NCBI GenBank assembly: GCA_017084465.1
Contig: CP070896.1
Location: 1,116,001-1,180,000 of the forward strand
Length of the DNA: 64,000 nt
DNA from: Lacrimispora xylanisolvens
GTDB lineage: Bacteria; Bacillota; Clostridia; Lachnospirales; Lachnospiraceae
Direction: 5' to 3'
Shown here: piece by piece, positions 46,321-56,375 of the stretch
Numbering within the stretch: the first letter of the stretch is position 1
Layout: every line of letters starts with the position of its first letter
The notes under the pieces: model-generated
Told to the model about the DNA's origin: nothing
Database searches by the model: none
What the model saw: only the letters and a program-made list of their open reading frames with translations
Program-made: the position numbers and the translations under genes

Positions 46321-47124
46321 TTATACTGTGCGGACAATTCCGCCATCAATTGTATGTTCTGCACCCACAATGTAGGACGCTCGATCTGACACAAGGAACG
46401 CAGCAAGCTCAGCTACTTCCTCCGGACGTGCTGTGCGGCCTATGGGGATCCCTCCCAACGAATCCATTAAAGACTGCCTTGCATCGTCATAACTGCAGCC
46501 ACGTTCCTGCGCCATCCGCTCAATGAGTCTTTCTGCTGCCTTTGTTTCCGTAAACCCTGGGGCTATGCTGTTAACACGAATTCCCTTTGGTGCAAGTTCT
46601 GTCGCAAGAGCCTTGCTATAATTGCCAAGCGCTGCTTTTGCTGCCGAGTACGCCATAGTGTTTTCTCCTGGAAACCGACGCTGTATGGAAGTGATATGAA
46701 GGATTACGCCACTGCCTTGTTTCAGCATTGGCGGCAACAATCTGCGATCCAACCGAACCGCTGCAAAAAGATTGGTATCGAATGTACTCTGCCAGTCCTC
46801 ATCTGATTGCCTGAGCACGCCGCCGGTGGGAGTGGAAGAACCGCCCACATTGTTGATGAGAATATCCACACCACCAAAACGTTCCAGAATATATTCCACA
46901 ATTTTTGCAGTGCCCTCTGGTCTGCTGATATCAGCTTGGATAAATAGTTCCGGTTTCTTTAGTTCTTCCGGAGTGGTTCGGGCTGTAGTAATGACAGTCG
47001 CACCAGCTTTTGTAAGGCGTTTAACAATAGCCTCACCCATTCCGCCCTTCGTACCTCCAGTTACAAGAATGCGCTTTCCCTCAAGTTCCTTGGGATCGAT
47101 TGATATATGGCTAAAATTATCCAT
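46321..47124 (-). CDS. Short-chain dehydrogenase/reductase (SDR)
   Basis: 267 aa from [20 protein letters not shown], set by AAAGGAGG; the frame is open to 47199. Classical SDR motifs: the nucleotide site [17 protein letters not shown], catalytic Ser in ILHITS, YSAAKAA (Tyr and Lys), and the C-terminal [34 protein letters not shown]. It reduces a carbonyl or oxidises an alcohol; the substrate is unknown. Forms a two-gene operon with the tandem SnoaL protein and is preceded by the WYL-linked inverted repeat. Confidence 0.9.
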   Translation of the reverse strand: MDNFSHISIDPKELEGKRILVTGGTKGGMGEAIVKRLTKAGATVITTARTTPEELKKPELFIQADISRPEGTAKIVEYILERFGGVDILINNVGGSSTPTGGVLRQSDEDWQSTFDTNLFAAVRLDRRLLPPMLKQGSGVILHITSIQRRFPGENTMAYSAAKAALGNYSKALATELAPKGIRVNSIAPGFTETKAAERLIERMAQERGCSYDDARQSLMDSLGGIPIGRTARPEEVAELAAFLVSDRASYIVGAEHTIDGGIVRTV

Positions 47125-47169
47125 GAATAAACCTCCTTTGATTGATTGTAAGAATTTATGAACACTTTG

Positions 47170-47214
47170 ATTATATAAAACATAACCTGACAGCATCATG
47201 TCAGGTTATGTTTT
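47170..47214 (-). promoter_or_regulatory. Promoter with 16-bp inverted repeat ahead of the SDR operon
   Basis: AAAACATAACCTGACA and TGTCAGGTTATGTTTT (47177-47192 and 47199-47214) are perfect 16-bp arms around GCATCA. They are followed on the minus strand by TATAAT (47175-47170) with no good -35 box. The same repeat core lies before the WYL regulator gene at a similar distance from its -10 box. It may also work as a terminator for the WYL gene, whose last codons it covers. Confidence 0.65.
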
Positions 47215-48113
47215 ATATTTCATGGTAATTTTATTTAATTCAAACTGTAGCATTTCACGTATATGCTGCGGGCTTATTACTTCAGCTTCGGAACCAAAAG
47301 ACAGAATATACCGGATCAGCCAATCACTTTCAGGCAAAGTGGTCATAATGGTGAACGAGCCATCCGTATTTAGTAATTTCTTTCTCCTTAAATTCATCAT
47401 ATACGCGGTAGGCTCCCTCAGCAGAAATATTTAAACATAGTTCAATCCACTTCTGAGTTTACTGCAACTGACCGCTGCCAGGCAATGGTTCAGGGATCAC
47501 TTGGATGAAAGGATCCTCTGTTATCTGGACATCTGCCATTCTTACAATTTTAAACATTCTTAATTCATTTCTAATCAGGCAGAATGCCTGTAAATACCAG
47601 GCATTAGTTTTAAATATGAGTTTCATTGGTTCAACTCTTCGGGCAGTTTTCTCACCTGAGGAACCGAAATAATTAAATTCAATAATTTTATGACTCAGGA
47701 TGGCATCCTTTATTAGCGCAAATTGACTGAATCCCTTATCATCACTTCCCCATGGACTGAAATCCACTTCAATCCAGTTTTTTCTACTCTTATTAAACAG
47801 GTTGCTTAGTTTGGCAAGAACTTTATCTGCCTCTGGAACCTGTGTGACGGTCAGGCTTTGCAGCGCATATAATATCTCATTTTGTTCTCTCTCTGATAGA
47901 ACCGATTTATCAAGAACATAGTGTTCGAGCAGGGAAATGCCTCCGCCCTTTCCCTGAAGAGCATAGATTGGTATCCCTGCTAAAGACAGTGTATCAATAT
48001 CACGATATATAGTTCTGACTGATACCTCAAAATGTTCTGCCAGTTCATTGGCAGTCATAAACTTTTTTGTTCAGTAAAAGATATATTATTTCGAAAAGTC
48101 TGTTTATTTGCAT
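47206..48113 (-). pseudogene. WYL-domain (YafY-type) regulator, disrupted
   Basis: About 301 aa when joined. The start MQINRLFEIIYLLL is set by AAGGAAG. N-terminal HTH_11 (TANELAEHFEVSVRTIYRDIDTLSLAGIPIYALQGKGGGISL), WYL domain (IIEFNYFGSSGEKTARRVEPMKLIFKTNAWYLQAFC) and a WCX domain (ELCLNISAEGAYRVYDEF then NTDGSFTIMTTLPESDWLIRYILSFG). Breaks: an A6 run near the start (tttttt at 48063-48068 on the plus strand), an in-frame TAA at 47461-47459, and a one-base shift around AAGGAGAAAG near the C-terminus. It is the one disrupted gene not fully explained by homopolymers, so real decay is possible. Confidence 0.75.
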
Positions 48114-48139
48114 ATTCTTCCTTACTCCAATCTTACTTT

Positions 48140-48179
48140 ATTATAGACGAATAACCTGACAACTGCATGTCAGGTTATT
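48140..48179 (-). promoter_or_regulatory. Promoter and inverted repeat of the WYL regulator
   Basis: AATAACCTGACA and TGTCAGGTTATT (12-bp perfect arms, 48150-48161 and 48168-48179, spacer ACTGCA) precede TATAAT (48145-48140) by 4-5 bases. The core ATAACCTGACA-N6-TGTCAGGTTAT is identical to that upstream of the SDR operon. Confidence 0.65.
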
Positions 48180-48218
48180 TAATAAACTTTATAAAAATTT
48201 TGATTTATTGTAATTTGC

Positions 48219-48967
48219 TCAGTTAATAATTTCCCCTTTGTTTTTTGCTAAATTTTCACGCCATTTACTTATTTCCGTAGTAGTAATTTTGTTCCACTCG
48301 GTTTCCTCACCAATAATATTCAAAGGTTCTTTTGAACGGTAAGAACGTGTTAAGTTACCTGGGAATTTTTTGTCAGTAACATTGGGGTCATTTTCAAATT
48401 CACCTGTTGGTTCTATTCTATAAACCCGTTCTCTTCCTTCTCCTTTTGCCAATGCCGCTGCAAGTCCCGCACCATTGATATTAGCAGTAAAATATATATG
48501 ATTCATTTGGAGCTCAGGCTTGTAATTTGAAATTCCACCCGCTGTAAGCAAATCACCAACTTTTAAATCTGCCTTAGTTCCATGATAAAATGGGCCTTTA
48601 TCAGAAGGGGCACCTTTATATGATTCACTTAATTCAGTATATTTTCTTGCATTATCAGAATCATGCAACACCTTATAACACCCGGAAATATCCGCATACA
48701 ATGTTGTGTATGCACTCTTTACATTCTCATCATTTACATTTCGTGCACACTGTAAGGATGTTTCCAGCCATTTCACTTTATCCTTGATATCCTTTTGTCG
48801 ATGGGCAAAATGATACGCCGCAATAAATTTTCATAGTCATCTGTTGCCTCATCCCATGCTTGCTGAAACGTCTTTTTAGCTTCTTCAGCATTTCCACTAT
48901 CTTCTAAACTCATCCCTATTACACAGAGTTTAATGACGTTGTTGTTAGGATCAAATTTTATATTCAT
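48219..48967 (-). pseudogene. arr: Rifampin ADP-ribosyltransferase (Arr) with N-terminal helical domain, frameshifted
   Basis: About 249 aa when joined. Residues 1-110 are TPR-like helical repeats (MSLEDSGNAEEAKKTFQQAWDEA, then VNDENVKSAYTTLYADISGCYKVLHDSDNARKY). Residues 115-249 are the Arr catalytic domain with GPFYHGTKADLKVGDLL, MNHIYFTA, GEGRERVYRIEPTG and DPNVTDKKFPGNLTRSYRS. Arr transfers ADP-ribose from NAD to rifamycins. The shift lies at an A4 run (48828-48831); adding one A gives YEKFIAAYHFAHRQKDIKDKVKWLE. It is 34 bases after the ABC exporter pair on the same strand, so likely in one operon. Confidence 0.85.
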
Positions 48968-49001
48968 TTTATTTTACCTCCAAATTAATAATACTGCGGC
49001 A

Positions 49002-50716
49002 TCATATTATTTCGGTCTGGGCATGTACAAGGCTGGTATACACAGAACCATTTTTCATCAGCTCCGTATGAGATCCTGCTTCCGCCACCTTTCCATTCTC
49101 AAAAACATAGATCGTGTCTGCGTTCTGAACTGTGGAAAGACGGTGGGCAATAATAATTGTGGTTTTTCCCCTGGCGTAATTCATCCATATTTCGTTGGAT
49201 CTGACGCTCTGTCTCAAGATCCAATGCAGATGTTGCCTCATCAAGAATTAATACATCGGGGTCTGCTGCCAGAGCTCTTGCAAGGGAAAGTCGTTGTTTC
49301 TGACCGCCTGACAAGCTGATTCCCCGTTCCCCTATCATAGCATCATACCCAAGCTCCAGGTTCATAATATCATCATGGATCTGTACCAGCTTACAGATTT
49401 TCATCATTTTTTCATCGGTTATTCCACTTCTTCCAAACAATATGTTGTTTCGAATGGTATCGGGAAAAAAGTAAGGCTCCTGAAAAGCGATATTGTAACA
49501 GGAATCGTAGTCATGTTCCTTTATCTCTTTCAGTTCCAACCCATTCATTCGAATTGCTCCGTTTGAAGGCTCATAGAACCGAAGAAGCAGTCTTGCGACG
49601 GTTGACTTTCCACTTCCGCTGGACCCAACAATTGCTACCTTTTTACCAATTGGAATTGAGAATGTTAATTCATCCAGTACCTTCTGAGAACTTTCAGAAT
49701 ATTGAAAGGAAACTTTATCAAAGGCAATTTCATCAATCCGATTCAGGCGTTTTTCTCCGGTCTCCGCTTCAGCACTTTCGATTACCGATCTGACACGCTC
49801 AATGCTGACTTCAAAAGAGGTCCAGCGAACATGAAATTCATAGACTGCCTGCAAAGAAGTGGTCATGTTTAATGAATACTGATATAAAATCAAATATGTA
49901 CCAAGAGTCATCTGATTATGCAATACCAGATATCCGCCGTATAACAATACTACAAGATTGGTTCCCCATCGCAGCGGAGCAGTTAAAAACAATTGCTCAT
50001 TTATAATTTTTACTTCTTCCATTATTTTTGTATAATACTTTTTAAATAACCGGTGGTAAATCCTCTCTTCCCACTCCATTCGGTCATATGCAATTACTTC
50101 TCTTGTGGAAGAGATCCCCTCCTCAATATGAACCAAAAGACTGGTTCTGCTTTCTTTCACCTCTTTTGACTTGGACTTCATGCGCTCTTTGTAGCGTTTC
50201 CCTATGATAAAATATAAAATTATCATGACAGTCAGTATGATTAGAACCGAAGGACTTAAATATGCCATAATACCGATTAAAACAATTAATTTAATCAGAT
50301 CCTGAAGGGTAAGGGGCAAGCGGTAAACATTCTCGCCAATGGATTCCACATCATTTGTGAAATAGTCCACATATCTTGTAATTCTCTCATTTTGAAACTG
50401 TGAAATGGGCATTCGGTACAATGCCTTCATTAATACTTCTCCAACATTAACCCTCACTCCATATCCGATCTTATGAAGTATCCACTCTGACCAATAGGGG
50501 GTAACAGCTCCTAACAAATAGGCAATTGTAATAAATATAAGCAGCTTAGGAAGCAATTGATAATTTCCCCTGTGTAAAAACAGAGTCGATTAACCATTTC
50601 TGAAGTCCGATCTTTGACATTTGAGCTATGATTTCTAAAACCATGATGATACAGGCGCCCAGGAATGCCCACTTGCTTTTCTTAATAAATTTCCAGTACC
50701 AACGTATATGATTCAT
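49002..50716 (-). pseudogene. ABC exporter half-transporter (second of pair), frameshifted
   Basis: About 570 aa when joined: membrane domain of six helices, then an ATPase with Walker A GSSGSGKST, LSGGQKQR, Walker [13 protein letters not shown] and HRLSTV. Two shifts, both at GGGG runs (cccc at 50567-50570 and at 49168-49171 on the plus strand). Removing one G in each gives TQGNYQLLPKLL and [13 protein letters not shown]. The ATG overlaps the stop of the first ABC gene by one base (TGATG). It forms a heterodimeric exporter with that protein; substrate unknown, perhaps a drug given the arr gene downstream. Confidence 0.87.
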
Positions 50717-52455
50717 CAGCTGACTCCTTCTACGAGTTCGTAAAATAATCCTTTTTTATGTATCAGTTCTTCGTATGTTCCAATCTCAGCTGCTTTTCCA
50801 TCCTGAACATAAACAATTTTATCATAATCCATAATCGTGGAAATACGATGGGCTATGGCTATGGTAGTCCTGCCTTTGCTTAACTGATCAAGGGCTTTTT
50901 TAATATAGGCCTCACTTACATTATCCAGCGCAGAAGTTGCTTCATCAAGCAGCAGAATGGCAGGATTTTTAATAAACATTCTTGCAATTGCAATTCTTTG
51001 CTTTTGTCCTCCGGATAATTTAATGCCCCGCTCTCCCACTAGCGTTTCATACTGCTGTTCCGTTTCCATAATAAACTCATGGGCGTAAGCTGCTTTTGCT
51101 GCCTGTATCACCTCTTCATCCGTAGCATCAGGGTTACCAAACCGAATATTTTCTTTAATGGAAGACCCAAATAAATACGTCTCCTGAAATACATACCCAA
51201 TGCTGTTTCTAAGCTGGGATAGGGATAGATTCTTTAAGGAAACTCCCTCCAGAGCGATGTCCCCCTCCTGGGGATCATAAAACCGGTCCAGTAATTTTAA
51301 TACCGTTGATTTTCCATTTCCGCTTGCTCCCACAAAAGCGACACGCTCTCCAGATTTTATTTCCAGATTAAACTCCTTTAACAGATCGGTTCGGTCCTGA
51401 TAATGAAAAGAAACATTCTGTAAGGAGAAATTACCAGATATCTGCGAAAGAATGCAAGGCTTTGCAGGTTCGGCTATATCTGGCTCAACTTTAATAAAGT
51501 CAAATAGTTTCTCTGCCTGCCCCAATAAATGCATCTGTTCTGTGAATACATAGGATAATCCATTGATCTGACGCATAACCATCATAAAATAAAAAATATA
51601 AGCACTAAATTCACCTACTGTCATTTCTCCATGCTTTACCAGATAAGAGCCAAATATAAAAAAACCGATATTACCAATACTGGTGGTAGCTACGCATAAG
51701 GCTGGCCGCAAAAGCCGAAAGAAAAGAGAACCAAGCCGGGCATCTTTGTAAGCCTTAAATGACTCCACAAACCTTCCTGTTTCCCACTCTCTTGCATGAT
51801 ACGCACGGACCTCCTGTATGGCACTTATGCTGTCATATGTCTTTTTATCCAGTGCCGTTTTTGTATCCGTCTGCTTTTTCAAAAATTCCACTACTCTTTT
51901 ATCAATATAAGGACCATAGGTAAAAAACAGCAGGTAGCTTCCAATGATAATCAAGGTAAAGCGATAGTCCTTAATGGAAATGACAGCTAAGGGAAAAATA
52001 ATTGATAAAATCATATAAACCGTACCTGGGAAAAAGTCTCTGTATATACTCTGTACTGCAAGAACTTCTGTATTCAGCAAGGATAATGTCTCTCCCACAG
52101 GTTTGCGTTCAAAATAGGAGAAACCAAGCCTCCGCAAATGGCGATACACCGAATACTGCAGATCTCTTGCTGTTTTTTCAGGCAGAGCCCTCTGCATAAC
52201 ATTGTTTATGGCAATAAATATAAGCATAACTACGATTGCAGTAATTAAATATATGATTTGTCCGGTAAATGCCTCTGCATTTTGCTGCATTACCACCTTG
52301 TCAATAAAGACCTGAATAAAATATGGAATGAACATCTCACATAGAATAATACCTGATCCTGAGAGAATAAACAAAAGTAAAAGCCCTGTATAAGGCTTAA
52401 AAAATGATAATACCCATAGATAAATTGACAGTCTCTTTTTATTATGCTGCTTCAT
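50716..52455 (-). CDS. ABC exporter half-transporter (first of pair)
   Basis: 579 aa. Six membrane helices (residues 20-310) and a C-terminal ATPase with Walker A GASGNGKST, signature LSGGQKQR, Walker [14 protein letters not shown] and switch IAHRIST. It has the full catalytic Glu, as does its partner. Directly coupled to the second half-transporter and then arr. The family includes drug, lipid and peptide exporters. Confidence 0.9.
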   Translation of the reverse strand: MKQHNKKRLSIYLWVLSFFKPYTGLLLLFILSGSGIILCEMFIPYFIQVFIDKVVMQQNAEAFTGQIIYLITAIVVMLIFIAINNVMQRALPEKTARDLQYSVYRHLRRLGFSYFERKPVGETLSLLNTEVLAVQSIYRDFFPGTVYMILSIIFPLAVISIKDYRFTLIIIGSYLLFFTYGPYIDKRVVEFLKKQTDTKTALDKKTYDSISAIQEVRAYHAREWETGRFVESFKAYKDARLGSLFFRLLRPALCVATTSIGNIGFFIFGSYLVKHGEMTVGEFSAYIFYFMMVMRQINGLSYVFTEQMHLLGQAEKLFDFIKVEPDIAEPAKPCILSQISGNFSLQNVSFHYQDRTDLLKEFNLEIKSGERVAFVGASGNGKSTVLKLLDRFYDPQEGDIALEGVSLKNLSLSQLRNSIGYVFQETYLFGSSIKENIRFGNPDATDEEVIQAAKAAYAHEFIMETEQQYETLVGERGIKLSGGQKQRIAIARMFIKNPAILLLDEATSALDNVSEAYIKKALDQLSKGRTTIAIAHRISTIMDYDKIVYVQDGKAAEIGTYEELIHKKGLFYELVEGVS

Positions 52456-52617
52456 ATTCCCCTCCCCATTTCTGTTCCGGATTTTTTCTAAACATTTTAG
52501 CAGAGACCCCTCATTCTATACTTCTTCTCTGCTTAATCTACCCGGTTTTTATTTCTATTTAGTATACCATTAGTTTGATATGCATACAATTATTATAAAT
52601 AAGTGAAGGAAAGAAAT

Positions 52618-53511
52618 ATGGGGTCCTCAAAAAAATATAGATGTTATATAAAAAAATTACTTCTGGTCATAACTTACAGCTTGTTATCTATCTCTATCAT
52701 TAAAAGTATTTATAAAATCAACGCGGTTTCTTCCGCACAAACCGTTGATGGAATTATAGTTCCCATCATTATGTATCATCAGGTAAAAGACCGTGGTTTC
52801 GGCAATGATGTCATTAGCCCCTCTGAATTTGAAAGTGATTTAAAGTATTTAAAAGATAATAATTACAATACGATCACGATGGCACAATTAATTGATTATG
52901 TTTATGATAAGAAAGATTTACCCCAAAATCCAGTTATTTTAGCCTTTGATGATGGGTATCTTAGTACCTATTTAAATGTTTATCCACTGTTAAAAGAATA
53001 CAATATGAAAATAGTTCTATCTATCATTGGAAAAAGTGTGGATGAGTTTTCCAAGGTGAAGGACGAAAATATTGAATATTCTCATGTTACATGGGATGAA
53101 GTAAAAGAAATGCAGGCATCCGGACTAATTGAAATGCAAAACCACTCCTATGGTTTGCATAAAATATCAAAAGAACGCTATGGGTGCAGTCGAATGGCAA
53201 ATGAAACACAGGAGCACTATGAAGAATTTATAGCGAATGATCTGAATATGCTGCAGGAAAAATTAAAGGAAGTAACAGGAAGCTGCCCCACTACATTTAC
53301 ATATCCATATGGAAGATATAACGATAATCTGGAAAATATAATTAAAAAACTTGGTTTTAAAGCAACTATAACTTGTAAATTTGGAGTAAATATAATAAAT
53401 AATGATCCCGATACGTTGTTCAGTCTGAAAAGAATACGCAGGGCACATAATCAAAGTATTGGAAAAATGTTAAAAGAGGGAATGGCTACGGTCAAAATCT
53501 CTCATAACTAA
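52618..53511 (+). CDS. Polysaccharide deacetylase (NodB domain), membrane-anchored
   Basis: 297 aa from MGSSKKYRCYIKKLLLVITY, with GAAGGAAAG upstream; a GTG five codons earlier is less likely. One N-terminal helix (residues 12-30) anchors it outside the membrane. The NodB domain shows the metal motif FDDGYLSTY, NHSYGLH with the His pair, and TYPYGRYND. It removes N-acetyl groups from peptidoglycan or a surface polysaccharide. Its own terminator follows. Confidence 0.88.
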   Translation: MGSSKKYRCYIKKLLLVITYSLLSISIIKSIYKINAVSSAQTVDGIIVPIIMYHQVKDRGFGNDVISPSEFESDLKYLKDNNYNTITMAQLIDYVYDKKDLPQNPVILAFDDGYLSTYLNVYPLLKEYNMKIVLSIIGKSVDEFSKVKDENIEYSHVTWDEVKEMQASGLIEMQNHSYGLHKISKERYGCSRMANETQEHYEEFIANDLNMLQEKLKEVTGSCPTTFTYPYGRYNDNLENIIKKLGFKATITCKFGVNIINNDPDTLFSLKRIRRAHNQSIGKMLKEGMATVKISHN

Positions 53512-53545
53512 AAATCCTCCCCCTATAGCAGAAGGAGGATTTTTA
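53511..53545 (+). terminator. Intrinsic terminator of the deacetylase gene
   Basis: AAAATCCTCC pairs with GGAGGATTTT, followed by T residues. It begins at the last base of the stop codon, and T-rich flanks on both sides allow action on either strand. Confidence 0.85.
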
Positions 53546-53604
53546 TTGTCATATATATCTTAATGTGTTGAAGAACAGTGTGGATCAGAAACCTTTGTCC
53601 ATAA

Positions 53605-53829
53605 TCAGGAGTCCTGCTCCTCTTTGGTCTGATCTTCTGATGAAGTTAACACAGATTCCAGAGCTTGCTGGTATTCCTTCATTTTTGAGAATTGTTCCTT
53701 TAATATCCCCAGTACAAGCTCCTCTGTCTGTTTCTGTTTTTCAGGATCATCATGCATAGCTTCTACTTGGGCAATCAGATCTCTTTTTGCTTCAATCTCT
53801 TTTCTGATCATATCAGCTAAATTATCCAT
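53605..53829 (-). CDS. Small charged coiled-coil protein of unknown function
   Basis: 74 aa from MDNLADMIRKEIEAKRDLIAQVEAMHDD, preceded by AAAGGTGG; the frame is open to 53841. It is rich in Glu, Lys and Gln and probably one or two long helices. No membrane segment or known motif. The 160-base gap upstream (53830-53990) holds an AATACGCC/GGCGTATT repeat with a long loop and no other clear signal. Confidence 0.5.
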   Translation of the reverse strand: MDNLADMIRKEIEAKRDLIAQVEAMHDDPEKQKQTEELVLGILKEQFSKMKEYQQALESVLTSSEDQTKEEQDS

Positions 53830-53990
53830 ACTTGTGACCACCTTTCCTATATTGTATCAATACGCCAATTTATTACTACTAAAGTTTGATAAGACTTCGA
53901 TCTCATTCGGGCGTATTACATTATATGCTAAGGCTTATCCAACGGTGAAATGCAAGCTGTCTCATTGTTTGTACCTTTCAAGTCAGTAAT

Positions 53991-54293
53991 TTACTGATTT
54001 TCCTGTTCAAAGTTATAAAGTTCATCTTCCATACGCTCCAGTTCAATTTCAATAATTCCATTATCACGGCATACAAAATAATCCTTATCTCCTACCGCCT
54101 GCTTTCTTAAATTATTGCATTTAGGGTATATGTCTGCCAAGGTGGCATAGCAATATTTGTCTAATTTATTGACCGTAGTATCAAAACAATGCTTCTTGAT
54201 AATGATCTCATCGCCTTCCTTAAAAACTGGGCAATAATTATTCTTCTTAACTACTGTCATTTTAATTACAGATTGTGGCTTGAGCTCCATTTT
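53991..54293 (-). CDS. TIGR04076-family protein
   Basis: 100 aa from MELKPQSVIKMTVV, set by GAGGATG; the frame is open to 54326. The pattern NNYCPVFKEGDEIIIKKHCF ... KYCYATLADIYPKC ... VGDKDYFVCRDNGIIEIELERM, with several spaced cysteines, fits the short TIGR04076 family of anaerobes. No function is established. It follows the alkyltransferase-like gene closely on the same strand. Confidence 0.6.
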   Translation of the reverse strand, partial: KMELKPQSVIKMTVVKKNNYCPVFKEGDEIIIKKHCFDTTVNKLDKYCYATLADIYPKCNNLRKQAVGDKDYFVCRDNGIIEIELERMEDELYNFEQENQ

Positions 54294-54322
54294 CTCATCC
54301 TCACATTTTATTATTAATATAG

Positions 54323-54622
54323 TCATATTCCATATATGGAAATATCTACGTATCCTTCTTCCGATACTTCTACACCTTCCGAAATAAGAAGTTCTCTTTG
54401 AATCGCTGCATATCTGGCATCCATGATTGATATCCTGCCCTTGGAGTTAATGATCCGGTGCCATGGGAGATGATACTTCTCAGTCATAGAATGAAGTATT
54501 CTTGCTACCTGCCTGGCTCCTCTATTATTTCCTGCAAATCTTGCAACCTGTCCATAACTCATTACTCTCCCATATGGTATTCCCTTTATTATCACAAGAA
54601 CTTCCTCAGTGAACTGTGTCAT
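54323..54622 (-). CDS. Alkyltransferase-like protein (MGMT fold without the active Cys)
   Basis: 99 aa DNA-binding domain of O6-methylguanine methyltransferase: IPYGRVMSYGQVARFAGNNRGARQVARILHS (helix-turn-helix with Arg finger) and LPWHRIINSKGRIS. The active-site PCHRV reads PWHRI, so Cys is replaced by Trp as in ATL proteins. These bind O6-alkylguanine and hand it to nucleotide excision repair instead of removing the group. Confidence 0.88.
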   Translation of the reverse strand: MTQFTEEVLVIIKGIPYGRVMSYGQVARFAGNNRGARQVARILHSMTEKYHLPWHRIINSKGRISIMDARYAAIQRELLISEGVEVSEEGYVDISIYGI

Positions 54623-54633
54623 ATCACTTCTCC

Positions 54634-56251
54634 TTAATCTATATTCCTCTGATTACAAGCTGCCATTCCGATACTAAGCAGCATCCACATAACAGGAGAC
54701 GTAATCGGCACACTTATATTAACCACCGCCTGTGTAATATAGCAGATTATGGCAAAGCAACAGCCAATTATATAAGGTTTTGTTTCTAGACTTTTCCACA
54801 TTCGGGTAACTGCAGAACCCAAAAAAGCAACATAAGAAATTAAACCCATGGGCCCAATTGTAATGAAATACTGCAAATATTCATTATGAGCATTCTCAAA
54901 ACGCTCGGGCATCTCCGCCCCAAGTTTGCTAACGGTAAGTATTCCAAATGTATCTGCCCCATGCCCGAATAATTTATGCATTGGCTTAAAATCTCTATAT
55001 AATTCAAAGGATTTTCTCCATATATAGCCCCGGTTTGTTCCCCAGCTGTCATTAAAAACCAGATACTTCTCTAATGCACCATACTTTTCTGCATTGCCGC
55101 CCACGTTTGCATGAAACAACAGAAAGCCAGCCAGCAGCACGGAAAGCAACAGAAAACCAGCCCAGCCATACACCAGAGCCGGGCTAACTGAACCCGTCCA
55201 ATTCCGACTATATTTACTCAGTAAACAAGCTGCAATATAAGCCACCCACAGTCCTGCAGCCACATATATCAGACCATTAAAATTAGTCAGTATTTCAAAT
55301 AAACTGTCCAGACCAATTACTGTATCCGCATAAGCCTGATTAATAAAATCAATGCATTGTATCACTGTTCCAAATGTTGCAATGATCAGCAAATAACGCC
55401 TGATCCCAGTCTTACTTTTAAATAAGATCAGAGGCAGAAATCCAAATAAAGCGGCCAGTGCCAGATAAGCATTGTCGCTGCTTCCCATGATAATTGCAAA
55501 AAAACAAACCACCATACACAGATAACACCAGATTGCTCTTACCTTACTCTTTGTGATGGCAAACCAAGCTGCTGCAACACCCAGAACCATGGCAATATAA
55601 GCTGTGTAAAAAATTAATATTTCCAATAGTCGAAGTAAATATATCCCAATGCTCGGGCGCAATATTATAACGAAAATTTAAAATATCCATTCTGAAATAA
55701 TCAGTAATTCCCACATAGCATACCCCTAATCCGCTAAGCAAAAACAAATCCAGAATCCATACCTTTACTTTCCAAAATCGGCTGATCATGAAATATGTCG
55801 CTACATATAGTGTCAATAAAAACAGACCGGAATACCGTCCTTCATTACCCCAGAATGACTCATAAAAATAATCTGATTGCAGCGTTGAGATAACCAGCAT
55901 AATCCAGAACAAGATAACCCATATGTCGGCAGAGCAAAATGTTTTCCTCCAATTCTTTGGCAAAAGTCTGGAAAAGAACAATCTGGTACACTCCCCCCCC
56001 CCATTCTTTGAAATATCAATAACCAGCATGATAATAGAAAACACCAGACAAAGTGCTAACATGGCCACTACACAACCCCAATAGAACTGATATTTAAACA
56101 CCAGGATATCTATATACGAGTTATTATATATCAGTGGAAAAACCAATATTAATAATATTGTAAAAAAGCTGATTACTACGTTTATAATAGATGCATAAGA
56201 TTCAGAGAAGATGTCACTGTTCTTTTCTGTTTTTTCATAGTTTGATCTCAT
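54634..56251 (-). pseudogene. O-antigen ligase/polymerase-like membrane protein, frameshifted
   Basis: About 538 aa when joined, with ten or more membrane helices. The conserved WaaL-type region GHGADTFGIL ... AHNEYLQYFITIGPMGLISYVAFLG contains the HNEYLQ motif. Members ligate or polymerise glycans on the outer face of the membrane. The frame shifts at a T6 run (a's 55608-55613 on the plus strand). Removing one T gives GNINFYTAYIAMVLGVAAAW. The N-terminal part also holds a G10 tract. No glycosyltransferase is nearby, so the glycan is unknown. Confidence 0.8.
55993..56002 (-). repeat. G10 homopolymer inside the O-antigen-ligase-like gene
   Basis: Ten consecutive C residues on the plus strand encode SKNGGGEC in the early part of the ligase-like protein. 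At this length the frame is open on both sides. Such tracts slip during replication and can switch genes on and off. Confidence 0.85.
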
Positions 56252-56375
56252 ATTAAATCCCCCATTTTAAGATTGTCTATTACAGTATATTGGGAGATCA
56301 TGAAAAAGATCAATTGATTCTTTCTTAATATTTATGTAGATTATTTGAAGTTTTACGAATCCATATGTAATTCTT

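Noticed and set aside
53842..53990. AATACGCC/GGCGTATT inverted repeat as an attachment site or element end
   Set aside because: Short arms, a loop of about 46 bases, no integrase or transposase and no direct repeats.
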